64,000 nucleotides of DNA. It comes from Falsiroseomonas sp051433165 (lineage in GTDB: Bacteria > Pseudomonadota > Alphaproteobacteria > Acetobacterales > Acetobacteraceae). Every line of letters begins with the position of its first letter. The first letter of the stretch is position 1. The notes under the pieces were generated by a model that ran no database searches, had not been told where the DNA came from, and saw only the letters and a program-made list of their open reading frames with translations. Both the position numbers and the translations under genes were made by a program. The stretch spans positions 1 to 64,000 of the forward strand of contig NZ_JBHMFS010000014.1 of assembly GCF_051433165.1 (NCBI RefSeq), written 5' to 3'. This document shows positions 46,100-55,039 of the stretch, one piece after another.

Positions 46100-47245
46100 T
46101 TATCGGAACAGGCTGAGCAGCGACTGGCTCTGCTGGTTGGCGATCGACAGCGACTGCGTCGCCAACTGCTGCTTGGTCTGCAGGCTGGTCAGCCGCGCGC
46201 TTTCCTCGGCGAGGTCGGCATCGACCAGCGAGCCGAGGCCTTCCTTGATCGAGTCGTTCAGCTGCGAGGTGAAGTTCTGCAGCCCCTCGACCTGGCGCAG
46301 ATTCGCACCGAGGTTGGACAGCCGCGTGCCCATCAGGTCAATGGCGCCGGCCACCGCGGCAATCGCCTCCGTACCACCCGGCACCACGCCCGCGGTGGCG
46401 CCGGTGATCGAGGTGGTCAGCGCCGTCGAGGCACCGCTGATGATCAGCTCACCGGCGCTGCTGAGTGAGGCGTTGACGCCGTTCTCCTGCATCGTGTTGA
46501 TCAGCTTCGAGACCATCGTCAGCGGGCTGTCGGCGGCCGTGAACTGCACGTCATAGACATCGGTCGTCGCGTTCGGCTGCGCCGTCAACGTCGCGGAGCC
46601 GTCATTGAATTCGAAGATCTTGGTGCGGCCGCCGATGGTGACCGACAGATTCTCGCCCAGCGCCGGCGCCAGCGTGGCACCGAAATCCAGCTTGCGCGCG
46701 CCGGTCGATGCGGTGAGGCCCGCGATGCCGAGGCCGGCGGAGGTGCTGTTGGTGCCGGTGATGGCGGTGGCGGTGCCGCTGATGTCGCGCACCACGTTCA
46801 GGTTGGTGCCATCCACGCCCGGCACGCCGGCCACACCCGCGGTCAGCAGGTTGACGCCGTTGAAGGTCGCGGTGCGGGCGTAGGCATCGATGTTCTCGAG
46901 CGCATTGGTGATCTGGTTGTTGATCTGCGCGACATCCAGGCCCTGCTGCTGGCCCTGCGTCACCGTCTGCCGCAGCGTCGCCAGCTCGTTGGAGATGTTG
47001 GTCGCCGCGTCGCGTGCCACGGTCAACGCCGATTTGCCGAAGGCCAGGCTGTCCTTCACCGCGGACATGCCCTTCAGGTCGGCGCGCATGCTCTGCGAGA
47101 TCGAGAACACGGCCGGATCGTCATTCGCCTTGCTGATGCGCAGGCTGGTCTCGATCCGCTGCTGGGTCTTGCCCATGTCCTGGCTGATCGTGCTGAGCGA
47201 GCGGACGGCCGCCATGGCGGCGATGTTGGTGTTGACGGAGGACAT
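46100..47245 (-). CDS. fliC: Flagellin
   Basis: Filament subunit of 381 residues. The conserved N-terminal D0/D1 region (SSVNTNIAAMAAVRSLSTISQDMGKTQQRIETSLRISKANDDPA) and C-terminal D1/D0 region (TSLQTKQQLATQSLSIANQQSQSLLSLFR) frame a variable centre. Two ATGs are possible. AAGGAG abuts the ATG at 47254 but lies nine bases from the ATG at 47245, so the latter is chosen. The leader back to flbT is 191 bases and contains a hairpin. Confidence 0.95.
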   Translation of the reverse strand: MSSVNTNIAAMAAVRSLSTISQDMGKTQQRIETSLRISKANDDPAVFSISQSMRADLKGMSAVKDSLAFGKSALTVARDAATNISNELATLRQTVTQGQQQGLDVAQINNQITNALENIDAYARTATFNGVNLLTAGVAGVPGVDGTNLNVVRDISGTATAITGTNSTSAGLGIAGLTASTGARKLDFGATLAPALGENLSVTIGGRTKIFEFNDGSATLTAQPNATTDVYDVQFTAADSPLTMVSKLINTMQENGVNASLSSAGELIISGASTALTTSITGATAGVVPGGTEAIAAVAGAIDLMGTRLSNLGANLRQVEGLQNFTSQLNDSIKEGLGSLVDADLAEESARLTSLQTKQQLATQSLSIANQQSQSLLSLFR

Positions 47246-47339
47246 GGTCCCCATCTCCTTTGAAAGGCGTTCCGCAAGCGGGGCGGCATTTTGCCTCCCA
47301 CTCGCGGGACCGGCCGGGCCAAGTCGCCCGTCCGGCTAA

Positions 47340-47360
47340 AGGTCCGAAGCTTGTGGACCT
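47340..47360 (-). promoter_or_regulatory. Hairpin in the flagellin leader
   Basis: AGGTCC and GGACCT pair around a nine-base loop in the 191-base region between flbT and the flagellin start, about 95 bases before the start codon. It is a possible FlbT target or transcript-stability element; the stem is short, so this is tentative. Confidence 0.35.
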
Positions 47361-47436
47361 GCAGTGGCATCCTGCCTCCGGCGGCATGAACGGGTGGTAA
47401 AGCCCGGCGCCAAAGGGGCAGGAAATTCGTGAAACC

Positions 47437-47913
47437 TCAGTCCAGATGCGGGCGCGTCGCCGCCTGCGCAGCGGCTGCCGCGGCAAGCCCCACCAGCGGC
47501 GCGGGCAGACCGGTCTGCACGTCCAGCCCCAGCACCGTCGCCTCGTGCCGCATCACATGCCGCACCAGGCGCAGCGCCTGGTACCATTCATCCTGCTCGG
47601 CGAGCGCCAGCGAACGCTCCAGCAACTGCCGCGCCATGTCGGAGGTGGTGGCCTCCTGGAACTCGGCCACCAGGCGGTGCGCGTCGGCCATCGCCGCCTC
47701 ACGCTCCTCCTCCGGGCCGACATAGGCGCATTGCAGCGCGAAATAGATTCGGCGCGAAGGCGTGTTCGCCCCCTCGGGCGACATCACCTGCTTGCCGAAC
47801 AGAAAGCGCGCCTTCGCTACCAACTCGACCCGCGTGCGGCTGCGAAAGCGCAGCGAAGCGCCGTTCACAACCATCAACTCGCCGGCACGCATTTCGAGCA
47901 CCAACGTGGACAT
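47437..47913 (-). CDS. flbT: Flagellin mRNA regulator FlbT
   Basis: A 158-residue FlbT-family protein, starting MSTLVLEMRAGELMVVNGASLRFRSRTRVELVAKARFLFGKQVM, with the YFALQCAYVGPEEEREAA motif. In Caulobacter FlbT binds the flagellin 5' untranslated region and lowers its translation until the hook is complete. It is encoded immediately upstream of the flagellin gene. The frame is open to 48108, but only the ATG at 47913 gives family sequence. The C terminus is Ala-rich. Confidence 0.92.
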   Translation of the reverse strand: MSTLVLEMRAGELMVVNGASLRFRSRTRVELVAKARFLFGKQVMSPEGANTPSRRIYFALQCAYVGPEEEREAAMADAHRLVAEFQEATTSDMARQLLERSLALAEQDEWYQALRLVRHVMRHEATVLGLDVQTGLPAPLVGLAAAAAAQAATRPHLD

Positions 47914-47972
47914 GCGACTCTCCCAAGTCTGTCGGCATGGCGGCGGGGGTAGCAATTCCGCCATTCCGGGGT

Positions 47973-47988
47973 GCCGGCGAATGCCGGC
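47973..47988. other. Hairpin between flgL and flbT
   Basis: Two GCCGGC boxes around a GAAT loop can form a 6-bp stem in the 241-base gap between flgL and flbT. It may end the flgKL transcript or lie in the flbT leader. There is no U-tract. Confidence 0.3.
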
Positions 47989-48154
47989 CTTCGCGAATTC
48001 TTCGCCACCACGCGGCCTGCGCCGCGGTCTCGATCCTACGAGGATGCGTGGTGCGGCCCCGTCCCATTCTGGTCCACACCACGCCCCTGCATCATGGTGC
48101 ATCGGCATTAACCAGGGTTGAAGGCCGGGGGTTGAAGAGCTTGGCGGGACGCCA

Positions 48155-49195
48155 TCAGCGCAGCAGCGCCGTGAGCGATAGCCGCGACAGCATGCTGGTC
48201 ACCTCATAGGAGGCCTCCAGTCGCATTTTGAGCTGGCTCATCTCGGCCGCGGCCTGTGCCAGATCCACTTCCTCAACGGCGCCGAGCTGCGCCCGCAGCG
48301 CCACCAGCGTGTCCTTGTGCGCGGAGCGTATGGCGCCGATCCGCTGTTCGGCCGCGCCCAGCATGCCCTGTTCATTCGCCAGGCTGGTTGCCGCGGCACC
48401 CATCGCGGTGACGACGCCATCCATCAGATCGGCCCAGCCCTGGTCCGTCGCCGCCACCGCGGGTGTCGCGGCGGCCATCACCGACAGGTTGCGCAGCAAT
48501 TCGCGACCCCAGCTTGTAGCCACCGCCCCATCCTGGCTGCGGTTGGCGAAGACGCCGACCTGCACGCGTTCGCCATCCGCCACCTGCACCGCGCGCTGCG
48601 CCTCCGTGGTTCCGGGACCCTCCAGGAAGGCGGAGAAGGGCGTGGTGGCGGCGCCGGTTGCCGCCGTCACGCTATCCGCCAGCACGGCCGCGGCGTTGGC
48701 CGGATCCAGCGTGGCGACGGCGGCGGCGATGGCGGTGGCCATCGGACCGGTTCGCACAGTCTCGGCATCCGGCACGGGCGGCGCGTTCACGTCCGAGCCG
48801 CTGAACAGGTATTCGCCGCCATGGCGCGTATTCAGCAGCGCCGCCACCTCCTCCAGCGCGGCGGAGGCGGTGCGCGCCAGGCCTTCGGCGCCGGTGGCGG
48901 CCATGGTCTTGGCGCGCAGCGCCTCCGACCCCATCGTCGCCGCAATCTCCTGCAGGCGGGACAGCACGGTCTGCGTCGCATCGGCGCGGGCCAGCGCGCG
49001 ATCGGCGGCGTTGGCATAGGCCTCGCGCCGCGCTACCTCGCCGCGAAGGTCGATGGCACGCCGCGCCTCCGGCCGCAGGTCGCCGAAGACCTGCGCCTTT
49101 TGCCCGGTGGAAACCTGGCGGGAGGCGGTATCCAGGCGCAGCCGCAGCGCCGCCTGGTCCACCGCGAGATTGCCGATGCTGCCGATGATGGACAT
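48155..49195 (-). CDS. flgL: Flagellar hook-filament junction protein FlgL
   Basis: A 346-residue junction protein with a flagellin-like N terminus (LAVDQAALRLRLDTASRQVSTGQKAQVFGDL), the GGEYLFSGSD motif near residue 135 and a flagellin-like C terminus (LKMRLEASYEVTSMLSRLSLTALL). MSIIGSIGNLAVDQ at 49195 is the likely start, 17 bases after the flgK stop. It works with FlgK to join hook and filament. Confidence 0.88.
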   Translation of the reverse strand: MSIIGSIGNLAVDQAALRLRLDTASRQVSTGQKAQVFGDLRPEARRAIDLRGEVARREAYANAADRALARADATQTVLSRLQEIAATMGSEALRAKTMAATGAEGLARTASAALEEVAALLNTRHGGEYLFSGSDVNAPPVPDAETVRTGPMATAIAAAVATLDPANAAAVLADSVTAATGAATTPFSAFLEGPGTTEAQRAVQVADGERVQVGVFANRSQDGAVATSWGRELLRNLSVMAAATPAVAATDQGWADLMDGVVTAMGAAATSLANEQGMLGAAEQRIGAIRSAHKDTLVALRAQLGAVEEVDLAQAAAEMSQLKMRLEASYEVTSMLSRLSLTALLR

Positions 49196-49212
49196 GGCCT
49201 GGCCTCCCCTGG

Positions 49213-50742
49213 TCAGCGGACCGCGTTGAAGAGCGAATCCCACATCGCCTGGATGGTGGAAATCACCCGCGCATTGACGCCGTAGGCGGTCTGCAACTGC
49301 ACCATCGCGGCGACCTCCGCATCGACATCCACGCCGGACCGCGCATTCATCCGGCTGGTCAGCAATTCACCCAGGCTGGTCGCGCGGCCCACGGCCTCCG
49401 TCGCCGCGGCACGGGCGCCGGTCTGCTCGGCGACCAGCGCCGCACCGTAGCCCGCCAGCGTCCGCAGCCCCGACAGCGGGGAGGACAAGGTACCATCCGG
49501 CCCCAGCCCGCCGGTCGCGAAGCCCGGCTGCGCCACGCCTGTGGCCTGTTCCGCACCGAAGCTGAAATCCAGCACGCGGTTCAGCAGCGTCGCGAAGCCG
49601 GCCGGGCCGGTGGGCGGGTTGGTGGTGAAGGCGCTGGGGCCGGCCGGGTCGCCCACCACATCATGCGTGCCGTCGCGCAGCAGCGCAGGGTCGTTGACCA
49701 CGGCCGCATTCACCCGGATGGCGCCGGCGAAGCCGACCATGGCGCTGCCGGCATAGGGCAGGGTGGGATCGGGCACGGTGCCGCCGGCATCCGTGAACAA
49801 CCGCAGCCCCTGCGATTCCAACCGGTGGGAAATCTGGGACGCCGCCACATCCAGCTCCGCCTGCATCCGCGGCAGCGTCGCGTCGCGCAGCTCCGCCGCG
49901 GCGCCCATGCGCCCGCCGGCCAATTGCCGCGTGACGTCGCGGTTGTTCAGCATCACGCCCGGCAGCGTGCCGGCGCCGCCATGGAAGGCGCCGGTGCCAA
50001 CCGTCGCATCGGCCAGCGAGAAGGGCGTGCTGCCCTGCACCAGCGGCAGCACGATGCCGCCGCGCGCCACCAGCGTGACATCGCCTGCGCTGCCGCGGAT
50101 CACGGACAGGTCGAGCGAGCCGGCCAGCGCGCCGATGGCCAAATCGCGCTCATCCTCCAGCGCGGCGACGCTGCGGCCGGCGGCGAGTTCGTGCTTGATC
50201 ACGCTGTTCAACCGCGCCACGTCGGACAGGCCAGCATTCACCGCCGCCACTTCCGCCCGCAGCGCATCATGCGCGCCCTGCCGCGCGACGCCGATCGCGT
50301 CCGAGACCTGGTTGAGCCGGCCGGCCAGCGTGTGCGCCTCCGTCACCACCGCGCTGCGGCGCACCGCATCGGCCGGCGCCTCGCGCAATTCGATGAAGGC
50401 GGACTGGAGGCTGCTGACCAGCCCGCCCAGGCTGTCGCCCAGCTCCGGCGTGCCATGCGCCGCCTCCACCCCACCGAGCAGGCGTTCGCGCAGCCCGGCC
50501 GCCGCCGCATCACCGCCGGCGCGTTGCAGCGCCGCCTGCACGGCGAGGTCCACATCGCGCGTGATGACATTCGCCCGCACGCCCTGCCCGGCGCCGGCAA
50601 TGGTCAGCGCATTGCCCTCCAGCGATTTGCGGGTGTGGCCCACGGTGCCGGCATTGGCGATGTCATCCGCCGCCCGCGCCATCTGGCGGTCCAGCAGGCG
50701 CAGCCCGCTGGTGGCGACGGAGAGCGCGAGGTCGAGGCTCAT
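49213..50742 (-). CDS. flgK: Flagellar hook-associated protein FlgK
   Basis: Hook-filament junction protein of 509 residues. The N terminus MSLDLALSVATSGLRLLDRQMARAADDIANAGTVGHTRK and the C terminus AAMVQLQTAYGVNARVISTIQAMWDSLFNAVR are the conserved rod/hook-type heptad ends. The start codon lies exactly at the edge of the dispersed repeat element (copy B), and no ribosome-binding site is visible upstream, unlike most genes here. Confidence 0.9.
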   Translation of the reverse strand: MSLDLALSVATSGLRLLDRQMARAADDIANAGTVGHTRKSLEGNALTIAGAGQGVRANVITRDVDLAVQAALQRAGGDAAAAGLRERLLGGVEAAHGTPELGDSLGGLVSSLQSAFIELREAPADAVRRSAVVTEAHTLAGRLNQVSDAIGVARQGAHDALRAEVAAVNAGLSDVARLNSVIKHELAAGRSVAALEDERDLAIGALAGSLDLSVIRGSAGDVTLVARGGIVLPLVQGSTPFSLADATVGTGAFHGGAGTLPGVMLNNRDVTRQLAGGRMGAAAELRDATLPRMQAELDVAASQISHRLESQGLRLFTDAGGTVPDPTLPYAGSAMVGFAGAIRVNAAVVNDPALLRDGTHDVVGDPAGPSAFTTNPPTGPAGFATLLNRVLDFSFGAEQATGVAQPGFATGGLGPDGTLSSPLSGLRTLAGYGAALVAEQTGARAAATEAVGRATSLGELLTSRMNARSGVDVDAEVAAMVQLQTAYGVNARVISTIQAMWDSLFNAVR

Positions 50743-50999
50743 GCCAAATGCCGCGGATCGTGACCAATCCGCGCCTCAGGCGCCGGCGCTTTGCCTGGCT
50801 CGCCGCACACGCGGCGGGCCGCATTCGCGGCCTCGGCCGGCGTCGTGCGTGGAGCACGCATGCGCGGAGCACGTATGCGTGGAGCACGCATGCGCGGAGC
50901 ACGTATGCGTGGAGCACGCATGCGCGGAGCACTTATGCGTGGACCACGCCTGCGCGGTGACGCCGGCCGCAGGGTCCGATCAATGGAATCTGGTGTCAT
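50742..50999 (+). repeat. Dispersed intergenic element, copy B, with internal tandem array
   Basis: It matches copy A (40602-40737, opposite strand) from CCAAAT-CCGC-GATCGTGACC, through CTCAGGCGCC and GCGCTTTGC-TGGCTCGCCGCA, to GCCGGCCGCAGG and the far end. It differs by carrying a 105-bp tandem array in its right half. It fills nearly the whole gap between flgK and flgE. Confidence 0.8.
50851..50955 (+). repeat. Seven-copy 15-bp tandem repeat
   Basis: Seven head-to-tail units of GGAGCACG[CT]ATGCG[CT], alternating two versions so that the higher-order unit is 30 bp; the last two copies carry substitutions. The array lies inside dispersed element copy B, about 110 bases upstream of flgK. Confidence 0.95.
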
Positions 51000-51004
51000 C
51001 TCGG

Positions 51005-52366
51005 TCAGCGCTTCATGTTGATCGTGTCCTGCAGCATCTCATCCGCCGCGGTCACGATCCGGGTGTTCGAGGTGTAGGCGCGCTGGGCCAGGATCAGCTT
51101 GGAGAATTCCGCCGCGATATCGACGTTGGAGCGTTCGATGGAGCCGGTGACCAGCTTGCCCACGCCATTCGTCGCCGCATCCGTCACCCGCGCCTCGCCA
51201 CTTTCCACCGTGCGCATGAAGGCCTGTCCGTCCAGGCGCTGCAGCTTGTCCGGATCGTTGAAGGCGACAACCGGCACACGCGCCACGATGCGCGTCTGGC
51301 CATTGTCGTAATTCACCGCGACATCGCCATTCTCCCGCACCGTCACGCCGGAATAGGCGCCGAGCGGCACGCCATCCTGGCGCAGGTCACGCACGCTGTA
51401 TTCCGTGCCGGAATAGCTGGTCAGGCCGGTCGGCAGGCCATAGCCGCCGAGGCCGAGCGAGATCGCCTGATTGCCGAAGCCGTAATCGACATTCAGGTTG
51501 ATCGCGGCCTGTTCCCCCGTGGCGATCGGGGTCGTGGCGGTGGTGGCGTTGAGGGGGACGATGGAGGAAATCGTGCCGGGCGGCGCATTTACCACCGGCG
51601 GACCGGCGGCGATCTGGCCGCCGAAATTGATGTCGGCGAAGATGCCATTGGCCGGGGCCAGCGTGTCGTTGTCCGGCGTGATGCGCAGCCGCCAAGTGTC
51701 CACATCCAGGCGCCACCAATCCAGCGTCACCTGCTGCTGGTTGCCGAGCGCATCGAAGATCTGGATGACGCTGCTGACCGGCGCCTCGGCCGGCGCCCAG
51801 GGCGCGGTGGCCGGAATGGCGGCCACCGTCGGCACATTCGCCGGCAGGTTCGCCGCCAGGCCGATCGTGGTGGTGGGCTGCGGGTTGTAGACCAGCTCAC
51901 TGATCCGGATCGGCCCGAGATTGGTGCGGTCCGGTTCGCCATTCTGCTGGATCCGCCAACCCTCCAGATAGTAGCCGGAGCCGTTGACCATGTAGCCGTC
52001 GCGGTCCATCGCGAAGTCGCCGTTGCGGGTGAAGAACTGCCGGTCGTCGAACACCACCGAATCGCCCTGGCCGCCGCGCGCCTGCGCCACGGAAAAGAAG
52101 CCCTGGCCGGCGATGGCCATGGCCAACGGATTCTCCACCTGCTCCACCGTGCCCTGGATGGTGTTGGTGTAGTCCGGCCGCGCCTCGACCGAGCCCGGCA
52201 TGTGCAGCCGCAGGTTGGATCGGGTGAGCCAGCTGGTGAAATTGGTATCGACGCGCTTGAAGCCGACGGTCTGGCTGTTGGCGACGTTGTCGGACACATG
52301 GCCGAGCGCCCGCGCCTGGGCGGAAAGACCGCTGATCGCGGTGGTCATCGAGCCGAGCAGCGACAT
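51005..52366 (-). CDS. flgE: Flagellar hook protein FlgE
   Basis: Main hook subunit, 453 residues. The N terminus MSLLGSMTTAISGLSAQARALGHVSDNVANSQTVGFKR and the C terminus AEFSKLILAQRAYTSNTRIVTAADEMLQDTINMKR are typical, with an NPLAMAIAGQGFF segment and internal FlgE-type domains between. The frame is open to 52849, but the upstream part overlaps the divergent fliK region; ATG 52366 is the family start. It is separated from flgK by the repeat element. Confidence 0.92.
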   Translation of the reverse strand: MSLLGSMTTAISGLSAQARALGHVSDNVANSQTVGFKRVDTNFTSWLTRSNLRLHMPGSVEARPDYTNTIQGTVEQVENPLAMAIAGQGFFSVAQARGGQGDSVVFDDRQFFTRNGDFAMDRDGYMVNGSGYYLEGWRIQQNGEPDRTNLGPIRISELVYNPQPTTTIGLAANLPANVPTVAAIPATAPWAPAEAPVSSVIQIFDALGNQQQVTLDWWRLDVDTWRLRITPDNDTLAPANGIFADINFGGQIAAGPPVVNAPPGTISSIVPLNATTATTPIATGEQAAINLNVDYGFGNQAISLGLGGYGLPTGLTSYSGTEYSVRDLRQDGVPLGAYSGVTVRENGDVAVNYDNGQTRIVARVPVVAFNDPDKLQRLDGQAFMRTVESGEARVTDAATNGVGKLVTGSIERSNVDIAAEFSKLILAQRAYTSNTRIVTAADEMLQDTINMKR

Positions 52367-52568
52367 GGGGCGAGGTCTCCGGTGGGGCAGGCGGCCAGTG
52401 GCGCCGCGAAGGGGGTTGGCCGGAGGGCGAGGCAACCGCCGTGCCAGCCCTTGCGGCCCCGCGCCGGGCCGGTCCTGCCGGGTGGGGGCAAAAGCTGCCG
52501 GCGCGCGACCCGTCCCTGCCGGGCGCCGCGGCCTGGCGGCTGGCACAGGCGTTGCCTTGTCGCTGGCC

Positions 52569-54365
52569 ATGGAGATCCAGCCCGCCGCCCGGCCCGCCCA
52601 GGCGCCACCCCCCACCGCCATCGGTATCCTGCCGGACGCCGCCAGCGGCTTTGCGGCGCTGCTCGATCGCGCCATGGGGGCTGCGGCCGGCTTGCCGACG
52701 GCGGCGGACGAGCATCCGCCGGAGGAGGGTTTGCCGGCGGATCCGCTTGCCGTCGATTCGGCCCAGGGCGAGGCGCTGCCCGCGCCCGATGCGCCGGGCC
52801 TGGCGGCACCGCAACCGGCTTCCCCCGCCGCGGTGTCGCCAGCCGCCACGGAAGCTGTTGCGCCGCCGCCTCTCGACCCATCCCCGATCGAGCCGCCGCC
52901 GATTGACCCGCAGGTCAGTGCCCCGCCTGTTCAGCAGGCCGTGGGCCCGAGCAAGCCTGAGGCCAGCGCTTCCGTGCCACCCAACGCGCCCATTGGCACC
53001 GCGGCGGCTTCCGCAACGCCGCCCGCCTCGATCATCCCGGCAGCGGGTGTGCCCGCGCCAGGGTCTTCCGCGTCGCTCTTCCCCGAAGCCCCTGGGGCAG
53101 AGACCGCCGAGCCGCCTTCGCCGGCTTTCCCCGCGCCACCCGGCTCTGCCCCGGCTGCGGCCATGGCGGCGCCCGCATCAACCCCATCCGTGCCGGCCCC
53201 AGTCGCATCATCCCCAGTCGCATCGGCCCAGGTCACATCACCATCACCCCCGGTCGCATTACCTCAGGCCGCATCGGCCCTAGTCGCATCAGCCCCGGCT
53301 GCGGCACCCGCGGCGACCGCCAATGCGCCGCCCGCACCGGTTTTCTCCGCGCCACCCGCGCCCGCTGGTCTTGCGCCGCCCGCCGCGGCATCACTCAGTC
53401 CCGGCCCGGCAACGGTCCCGGACAGCCCCACGCCATCTGACCAGCCCGCCCCAGCCGATATGTCGCGCCCGGCTGCCGCCGCCGTGGTCGTCGCGGGGCA
53501 GGCCGCGGGGGTTGCGGCGGTGCCCGGTGGCCCTGTCGTCATGCCGCCTGTGGCGGTCGCGGCGGCGCAGTCCGCAGCCGTGACGGCGAGCCAGGCTTCA
53601 CCGCCGCAGGGCGCCTCGGCCCTCGCGCGGGCCGAGGCCGGTGAGGCGCCATCCCTGGCCGGTCCCGTCCCAGCCGCGGATCTGGTCGCCGATACCGCGC
53701 GTGCGACCGATCTCTCCGCCACCGTGGAGGCTGCGGCCATGGAGGCCGAGACCGGCCCCCTCCGCGCCGCCGAGCCGCCGCCCCCCGATCGCCTCATCAC
53801 CGAGCGAACAGCCGCGGACCGCCCGGTCACCGAGCCGGCCGCGCGCCCGGACGCGCCGCCCGCCCCCGCCGTCACGGAGCTGATGGCCTGCCCGGCGCCG
53901 CCGCCCCGTGCCGCGCCGCCCGTGCAGGTGGCCTGGCCGGCGCGGCAGGTGGCGCCCTTCGCGGTGGCCCTGGCGCTCGGCCCGGATAGCAGCCTGACCC
54001 TGATGCTGGACCCGGTGGAGCTCGGCCGGGTCGAGGTGGCGATCGACCGCAGCCGTGGCGAGGCCGCCATCCGCGTCACCGCCGAACGCCCCGAAACCCT
54101 GGCGCTGCTGCAACGCGATGCGCGGGATCTGGAGCGCGCCTTGTCCGATGCCGGCTTCGGCGAGCGTGGGCCGTTCCTGTCCTTCTCGCTGAGCCAGGGC
54201 GATTCCGGCCCGGCCGGCCAGGGCAACCCCAACCCGCAATCCGGCGCCGGGCCGGGCCAGGCGTGGCGCGGTGCGGCCGGACGCCAGGTGGCGAACGACA
54301 CAGCACCCCCCACCCTGCCGCCCCGCCGCACGGCGCATCCCGGCCTCATCGACCTCGCAGTCTGA
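52569..54365 (+). CDS. fliK: Flagellar hook-length control protein FliK
   Basis: A 598-residue protein with a long low-complexity Pro/Ala/Ser-rich N-terminal two thirds (the ruler part) and a C-terminal Flg_hook domain: APFAVALALGPDSSLTLMLDPVELGRVEVAID, RPETLALLQRDARDLERALSDAGF. It sets hook length by switching export specificity. ATG 52569 is chosen; the open frame upstream is antisense to flgE. flgD follows after 14 bases. Confidence 0.88.
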   Translation: MEIQPAARPAQAPPPTAIGILPDAASGFAALLDRAMGAAAGLPTAADEHPPEEGLPADPLAVDSAQGEALPAPDAPGLAAPQPASPAAVSPAATEAVAPPPLDPSPIEPPPIDPQVSAPPVQQAVGPSKPEASASVPPNAPIGTAAASATPPASIIPAAGVPAPGSSASLFPEAPGAETAEPPSPAFPAPPGSAPAAAMAAPASTPSVPAPVASSPVASAQVTSPSPPVALPQAASALVASAPAAAPAATANAPPAPVFSAPPAPAGLAPPAAASLSPGPATVPDSPTPSDQPAPADMSRPAAAAVVVAGQAAGVAAVPGGPVVMPPVAVAAAQSAAVTASQASPPQGASALARAEAGEAPSLAGPVPAADLVADTARATDLSATVEAAAMEAETGPLRAAEPPPPDRLITERTAADRPVTEPAARPDAPPAPAVTELMACPAPPPRAAPPVQVAWPARQVAPFAVALALGPDSSLTLMLDPVELGRVEVAIDRSRGEAAIRVTAERPETLALLQRDARDLERALSDAGFGERGPFLSFSLSQGDSGPAGQGNPNPQSGAGPGQAWRGAAGRQVANDTAPPTLPPRRTAHPGLIDLAV

Positions 54366-54379
54366 CGGAGCATCCCCCC

Positions 54380-55036
54380 ATGAGCGGCTCGATTACATCC
54401 CTGACCGGAACCAGCACCGCCGGCGCGAATTCCGCCAGCACGCGGCTGTCGGGCGATCTCGACACCTTCCTGAAGCTGCTGACCACGCAGTTGCAAAACC
54501 AGGACCCGACCGCGCCGATGGATGCCGACCAGCTCACCCAGCAGCTCGTGCAATTCTCCACCGTCGAGCAGCAGGTCAACACCAACAGCACCTTGCGGCA
54601 GTTGCTGGCGCTTCAGCAGGCCAGCCAGCTTGGGGAAGCCGCCTCCCTGGTCGGCCGCCGCGTGGCGGTGGAGACGGATCGCCTGCCGCTGCAATCCGGC
54701 AGCGCGACCGTGAACCTGCCCGCCGCCGGCACCGCCCGGCTTGCGCGGGTCGAGGTGCGGGACGCCAACAACCTGCTGGTCCGCAGCAGCGACGTGACGC
54801 TGGGCACTGCGCCCCTGGCGTGGAACTGGGACGGCAAGGATAGCGCGGGCGCGCAGCGCCCGGATGGCACCTACCGCATCACCGTCAGCGGCCGCGACAG
54901 CGCCGGTGCCGTGGTGCCGCTGGGCTTCACCGTCACCGGCCAGGTCACCGGCGCGCTGCGGGACAATGGCACGGTGACGCTGCGGATGGGCGGGCTGAGC
55001 GTTGGCTACGACAGCCTGCGCGACCTCGGCACCTGA
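54380..55036 (+). CDS. flgD: Flagellar hook-capping protein FlgD
   Basis: Hook assembly cap of 218 residues. The N-terminal motif DTFLKLLTTQLQNQDPTAPMDADQLTQQLVQFSTVEQQ is diagnostic, and the C-terminal half has the FlgD Ig-like part (WNWDGKDSAGAQRPDGTYRI). It lies 14 bases after fliK and converges on pgi with three bases between the stops. Confidence 0.93.
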   Translation: MSGSITSLTGTSTAGANSASTRLSGDLDTFLKLLTTQLQNQDPTAPMDADQLTQQLVQFSTVEQQVNTNSTLRQLLALQQASQLGEAASLVGRRVAVETDRLPLQSGSATVNLPAAGTARLARVEVRDANNLLVRSSDVTLGTAPLAWNWDGKDSAGAQRPDGTYRITVSGRDSAGAVVPLGFTVTGQVTGALRDNGTVTLRMGGLSVGYDSLRDLGT

Positions 55037-55039
55037 TGC

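Noticed and set aside
47255..47436. Sigma-54 or sigma-28 promoter before flagellin
   Set aside because: TTGGCC-type and GCCG-type fragments exist, but neither full consensus with correct spacing is present.
50851..50955. CRISPR array
   Set aside because: The 15-bp units are directly adjacent with no unique spacers, and no cas genes are nearby.
50748..50960. Small protein rich in the STHARSTYAW repeat
   Set aside because: It is a reading of the intergenic element and its tandem array; copy A has no matching open frame with a start and ribosome-binding site.
49763..52906. 1047-codon open frame on the plus strand
   Set aside because: Runs antisense through flgK and flgE and through the repeat element; only chance openness.
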